From assembly GCA_015485235.1 (NCBI GenBank), contig WFTX01000112.1, positions 1 to 7,325 on the forward strand: DNA of 7,325 nt, read 5' to 3'. The notes below the pieces were generated by a model. It saw only the letters and a list, made by a program, of their open reading frames with translations, was not told the origin of the DNA and ran no database searches. Positions 4,063-7,325 of the stretch are shown here, one piece after another (within the stretch, counting starts at the first letter, position 1; the number at the start of each line of letters is the position of its first letter). The translations under genes were made by a program, and so were the position numbers. The stretch comes from Nitrospirota bacterium. Lineage in GTDB: Bacteria > Nitrospirota > Thermodesulfovibrionia > Thermodesulfovibrionales > JdFR-85.

Positions 4063-6888
4063 ATGAGAAGAGGTATCTCAGGAGGGAAGATCTTTCTTAT
4101 CGGCTGGGACGGGGCGGACTGGAAGATCATCCACAGGCTTATTGATGAGGGGAAGATGCCGAACATGGCCCGGTTCGTTGAGGAAGGGGTGATCGGCAAC
4201 CTTGCCACTCTCTACCCTGAACTCTCCCCCATGCTCTGGACCTCCATTGCCACAGGCAAGAGACCGTACAAACACGGCATCCTGGGCTTTACAGAGCCGG
4301 ACCCCCAGACCGGAGGTATCAGGCCGATTACCAGCATCTCCCGGAAGACAAAGGCGATCTGGAACATACTCAGCCAGGAGGGCAGGAAATGTGTGGTAGT
4401 CGGCTGGTGGCCATCCCATCCGGCTGAACCGATAAACGGGGTGATGGTCTCAAACCATTACCAGCGGGCGGTTGCCCCCTATGGGAAACCCTGGCCCATG
4501 AAGCCCGGCACTGTCCACCCCCGGCGGCTGATCAGAAATCTTGCCGAACTCAGGCTCCACCCGCAGGAATTAGATGTGGGGCTGATTCTGAACTTTCTCC
4601 CCCGCCTCTCCGAGATAGACCAGGAGAAGGACAGGCGGGTCGAAAACCTTGCAAAGATCATCGCAGACTGTACTACGGTCAACCGGGCGGTGACCGCCAT
4701 AATGGACCACGAGCCCTGGGACTTTGTGGCCGTTTATTACGATGCCCTGGATCACTTCAGTCATGGCTTCATGAACTACCACCCGCCCCGCCTCCCCTGG
4801 GTGGACGAGAAGGACTTTGAACTCTATAAAAACGTGGTCGAGAGCGGCTACATATACCATGACATCCTTCTGGGAACCCTCCTTCAGAGGGTGGATGAAA
4901 ATACAACCGTAATGATCGTCTCTGACCACGGGTTTCACTCTGATCACCTCAGGCCGAAGAATATCCCCAGGGAGCCGGCCGGCCCTGCTGCCCAACACCG
5001 GTACTACGGTATCTTCGCGGTCAGGGGGCCGGGCATCAAGAGGGACGAGATTATCTATGGTGCAAGCCTTCTGGATATCTGTCCGACTCTCCTTACAATC
5101 ATCGGTCTTCCCGTTGGAGAGGACATGGACGGGAAACCCCTTGTGAATATCTTTGAGGATACCCCCGGTATCAGGACAATCCCCTCCTGGGACGAGGTGC
5201 CTGGGGATGACGGGAGACACCCGCCGGATGCGCTGATTGATCCCATGGAGGCAAAGGAGGCCCTTGAGCAGTTGATCCAGCTCGGCTATATTGACCGGCC
5301 AGATGAGAACAGGGAGAAGGCTGCCAGAGAGTGTGTGAGGGAACTCCGGTACAACCTTGCCAGGTCCTATATGGATGCCGGGTTATATACCGAGGCGGTC
5401 TCTGTTTTTGAAGAACTGGTTGATGAGTGGCCTGATGAGTACCGATTCGGTATCCAGCTCGTAAGCTGTTATAAATCCCTTGACAGGATCACTGAGGCCA
5501 GAAAACTCCTTGAGGAGGTGTTTAAAAGAAAGAGGAAAAACGCCGTGAAGGCGCGGGAAGAACTCAGGGAGTTCAGAAAGGAGATTGAAGGAAAGAAGCC
5601 CGAAGATTTCACTGAAGAAGAGAAAAGGAAACTCCGGAACCTCCGTGCCGAGGCCTCAACGAGCCATTATGCCATTGAGTTTCTTATGGGCTCCCTCCTC
5701 TTTGCGGAGGGGAAGAAGGAAGAGGCCCTGAAACACCTGAAGCGGGCTGAAAGGGCAGACCGGAATCAACCGGCCCTGTACAATAAACTCGGGGACGTCT
5801 ATGTCAGGATGAAGAGGTATGCCGATGCAGAGACCGCCTTTGCCAGAGCCCTGGAGATCGATCCCGACAATGCCGAGGCCCACCTGGGGCTTGCAAGGAC
5901 CTTTCTTGGAGTGAGAAAAAACAGGGATGCCGCCGGGAAGGCCCTGAATGCGGTCGGCCTTCTGTATCACAACCCGAGGGCCCATTATGTACTTGGTGTG
6001 GCGCTCCACAGGATGAGGAGGATTCCCGAGGCGGTTGAGGCCCTCAGGGTGGCTGTCTCTCAGAACCCGAACTATCCGGAGGCCTACAGACGGCTTGCAT
6101 ACATATATGGGAAACGGCTCAATGACCCGGATGAGGCGAAAAGATTGAGAAAAGCCGCCCGGGAGGCAAGGCAGCGGATAAGAAAGATGAAGAAGGGAGA
6201 GATCGGGCCTCTCCTTGAGAAGGAGGTTGCTGCAAGGACCTCCCTTACCTCTGAAGAGGTACAGAGGAGTGTAAACATAAAGCCCGAGGGCCCCTATGAT
6301 CCGGAGAGGACGGTGGTTGTGGTCTCGGGCCTTCCCAGGTCCGGGACGTCCATGATGATGCAGATGCTTGAGGCCGGAGGCATCCTGCCCCTTACTGACA
6401 GAAAAAGGAGAGCCGATGAGGACAACCCCAGGGGCTATTACGAATATGAGAAGGCAAAATCCCTTGCAAGGGACTCCTCCTGGGTACCTGATGCCCGGGG
6501 AAAGGCGGTAAAGATCGTTGCCCAGTTGCTTCCCCATCTTCCGGTACAGGACGGGCTTGAATACAGAATCATATTCATGACAAGAGACCTCGACGAGGTG
6601 GTCCGTTCCCAGAGGACCATGCTCAGGAGGCAGGGTAAAGACGGCGGAAGACTCCCTGATGAACAATTGAAACAGACCTTCTCCCGGCAGATGAACCAGG
6701 TCAAGAGGATGCTTGCCCTGAAGAGGATTCCCATCCACTTTGTGGACTATGGAAGATGCATAAACGAACCCGGAGCAGTGGCAGGTGAGATAGATGCCTT
6801 TCTGGGCGGTGTCCTTGACCAGGAGAGTATGACAGGGGTGGTTGATCCGGCACTCTGGAGGCAGAGGGCAGCCAGAAAACCAGGTTGA
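4063..6888 (+). CDS. Three-domain fusion: alkaline-phosphatase-superfamily phosphohydrolase, TPR array, sulfotransferase
   Basis: 941 residues without signal peptide or membrane helix, so probably cytoplasmic. (1) Residues 9-365 are a type I phosphodiesterase/nucleotide pyrophosphatase-like domain with the full two-metal set: Asp16 in GWDGADW; a likely nucleophile Ser55 in LSPMLWTSIATGKRPYKHG, by spacing to the NPP Thr; Asp230 and His234; Asp288-His289 in SDHG; and His312. (2) Residues 395-705 hold about six or seven TPR units, interrupted by a charged, probably coiled stretch (486-530). (3) Residues 750-935 are a complete P-loop sulfotransferase domain: 5'-phosphosulfate loop GLPRSGTS (756-763), ADEDNPRGYYEYE (784-796), FMTRDLDEVVRSQ (838-850) for 3'-phosphate binding, and the end DPALWRQR. 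Substrates are unknown. No Shine-Dalgarno sequence precedes the ATG and the upstream frame closes at once; AGGAGGG occurs in codons 6-8. No frameshift or stop breaks the domains. Confidence 0.88.
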   Translation: MRRGISGGKIFLIGWDGADWKIIHRLIDEGKMPNMARFVEEGVIGNLATLYPELSPMLWTSIATGKRPYKHGILGFTEPDPQTGGIRPITSISRKTKAIWNILSQEGRKCVVVGWWPSHPAEPINGVMVSNHYQRAVAPYGKPWPMKPGTVHPRRLIRNLAELRLHPQELDVGLILNFLPRLSEIDQEKDRRVENLAKIIADCTTVNRAVTAIMDHEPWDFVAVYYDALDHFSHGFMNYHPPRLPWVDEKDFELYKNVVESGYIYHDILLGTLLQRVDENTTVMIVSDHGFHSDHLRPKNIPREPAGPAAQHRYYGIFAVRGPGIKRDEIIYGASLLDICPTLLTIIGLPVGEDMDGKPLVNIFEDTPGIRTIPSWDEVPGDDGRHPPDALIDPMEAKEALEQLIQLGYIDRPDENREKAARECVRELRYNLARSYMDAGLYTEAVSVFEELVDEWPDEYRFGIQLVSCYKSLDRITEARKLLEEVFKRKRKNAVKAREELREFRKEIEGKKPEDFTEEEKRKLRNLRAEASTSHYAIEFLMGSLLFAEGKKEEALKHLKRAERADRNQPALYNKLGDVYVRMKRYADAETAFARALEIDPDNAEAHLGLARTFLGVRKNRDAAGKALNAVGLLYHNPRAHYVLGVALHRMRRIPEAVEALRVAVSQNPNYPEAYRRLAYIYGKRLNDPDEAKRLRKAAREARQRIRKMKKGEIGPLLEKEVAARTSLTSEEVQRSVNIKPEGPYDPERTVVVVSGLPRSGTSMMMQMLEAGGILPLTDRKRRADEDNPRGYYEYEKAKSLARDSSWVPDARGKAVKIVAQLLPHLPVQDGLEYRIIFMTRDLDEVVRSQRTMLRRQGKDGGRLPDEQLKQTFSRQMNQVKRMLALKRIPIHFVDYGRCINEPGAVAGEIDAFLGGVLDQESMTGVVDPALWRQRAARKPG

Positions 6889-7024
6889 GGCTAAGGTCAA
6901 GGCTGAGAGATAGGCGTATAGCGGATAGCGTGGAGGGGACACAGAAGGCGAGAAATGCGAGAAATGTCACGAACCAGTATACCAGTGACTAATGACCAGG
7001 GACCAATGACTTAATGACCAATGG
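6883..7024. repeat. Patchwork of short degenerate tandem repeats
   Basis: Four unrelated short repeats follow one another after the fusion gene. There is a 12-mer pair GGTTGAGGCTAA/GGTCAAGGCTGA (6883-6906, 9 of 12), whose first unit contains the stop codon. Then come 7-mers GATAGGCG, TATAGCG, GATAGCG (6909-6930), a perfect 9-bp pair GCGAGAAAT (6948-6965), and ACCAGT plus AATGACC-type units (6973-7024). No reading frame or terminator is seen here. The gap 6889-7138 otherwise holds only weak hairpins and the leader of the next gene. Confidence 0.65.
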
Positions 7025-7069
7025 TGTCTTGCCGGAAGGCTCCGTGAGGGCATTTAGTCATATCGACCA

Positions 7070-7086
7070 TTCCCTGTCTGCGGGAA
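7070..7086 (+). other. Short hairpin upstream of the Spy/CpxP-like gene
   Basis: TTCCC-tgtctgc-GGGAA forms a 5-bp stem 52 bp before the start codon. It could be an operator or a leader hairpin; the support is weak. Confidence 0.25.
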
Positions 7087-7138
7087 ATAATTTATGCACC
7101 TGAAAGGTTAAGTGTTAAAACAACCAAGGAGGTTTACG

Positions 7139-7325
7139 ATGAAGAAAGCCGGTATTCTGGGATGGCTTCTTGTTATTGTGCTCTTGATCCCGGCAATTGC
7201 CTCTGCTGGACAGTGGTGGAAGGACGAGGCACTTAAGGGAAAGCTGAAACTTACAGAGGAACAGGTAAAACAGATTGACGTCATTGTGGATGCCTCCATA
7301 AAGGAAAGGAGGGATAAGGCTGGAC
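7139..7325 (+). CDS. Spy/CpxP-like periplasmic protein (partial, N-terminal 62 residues)
   Basis: The ATG at 7139 is preceded by AAGGAGG (7126-7132), 6 nt away. The product opens MKKAGILGWLLVIVLLIPAI, a clear Sec signal peptide with a likely cut after ASA (residue 23). The mature part starts GQWWKDEALKGKLKLTEEQV, followed by a basic helix with KERRDK. LTEEQ (38-42) right after a short helix is the form of the LTxxQ motif of Spy/CpxP/ZraP proteins, small helical periplasmic chaperones or metal- and envelope-stress sensors. The rest is beyond the window edge, so the second LTxxQ motif cannot be checked. It appears to be a separate unit, 250 bp after the fusion gene. Confidence 0.62.
   Translation, partial: MKKAGILGWLLVIVLLIPAIASAGQWWKDEALKGKLKLTEEQVKQIDVIVDASIKERRDKAG

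Noticed and set aside
4063..5157. Classical sulfatase reading of the N-terminal domain
   Set aside because: The sulfatase CxPxR/SxPxR formylglycine motif is absent at the nucleophile site; the spacing fits the NPP/phosphodiesterase branch.
4570..5220. 216-codon open frame on the minus strand
   Set aside because: It is antisense to the phosphohydrolase domain with no recognisable domain or ribosome binding site; it results from codon bias of the real gene.
5656..6942. 428-codon open frame on the minus strand
   Set aside because: It lies antisense to the TPR and sulfotransferase parts of the fusion gene, has low-complexity composition, shows no motif, and the plus-strand frame has clear catalytic residues.
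1..7325. CRISPR array, tRNA or rRNA genes, transposase genes
   Set aside because: No regularly spaced repeats, no tRNA-like cloverleaf or rRNA sequence, and no transposase motifs were seen on either strand.

Overview
The window (about 53% GC, AGGAGG-type ribosome binding sites) looks like a chromosomal segment of a Gram-negative, probably environmental bacterium. A Nitrospirota or Desulfobacterota-like host is my guess. It rests only on the style of the ParA/ParB pair, an IPTL-CTERM surface protein and short degenerate intergenic repeats; nothing here proves the phylum.

Layout. 1-123 (+): C-terminal end of a GalU-like sugar nucleotidyltransferase that runs in from the left. It converges on the chromosome-partition operon parA-parB, which lies on the minus strand (1781 down to 209). 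ParA very likely starts at a TTG (1781), not at the upstream ATG (1934), because a perfect 20-bp palindrome containing a parS site (1801-1820) lies just upstream of that TTG. parB starts inside the end of parA (29-nt overlap). The divergent 351-bp gap 1782-2132 holds parS, a probable parAB -10 box, an isolated imperfect hairpin (1936-1972) and the leader of the next gene, which has a strong hairpin (2083-2105).

2133-2843 (+) encodes an exported protein with an IPTL-CTERM sorting tail, closed by a strong intrinsic terminator (2873-2900). 3055-3774 (+) encodes an unrecognised multi-pass membrane protein with an HELMH zinc-protease motif. The 288-bp gap after it is filled almost entirely by one large imperfect inverted repeat (3793-4015) whose nested arms share a centre near 3908; it may be a MITE-like element or a long structured RNA. 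Next comes the largest gene, 4063-6888 (+), a 941-residue fusion of an alkaline-phosphatase-superfamily phosphohydrolase, a TPR array and a complete PAPS-type sulfotransferase domain. The gap 6889-7138 is a patchwork of several short direct repeats, and the window ends in the start of a Spy/CpxP-like periplasmic protein (7139 onward).

How the genes fit together: parA, parB and parS form one working unit for origin segregation and suggest that oriC may be near. The other genes have a cell-envelope flavour (nucleotide-sugar supply, sorted surface protein, membrane protease candidate, sulfotransferase fusion, periplasmic stress protein), but apart from parAB they are separate transcription units and no shared pathway is proven. 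The two most notable signals are the three-domain fusion and the concentric inverted repeat upstream of it. The HExxH gene and the fusion gene also both lack a Shine-Dalgarno sequence and have a -10-like box almost touching the start codon, suggesting leaderless transcripts.
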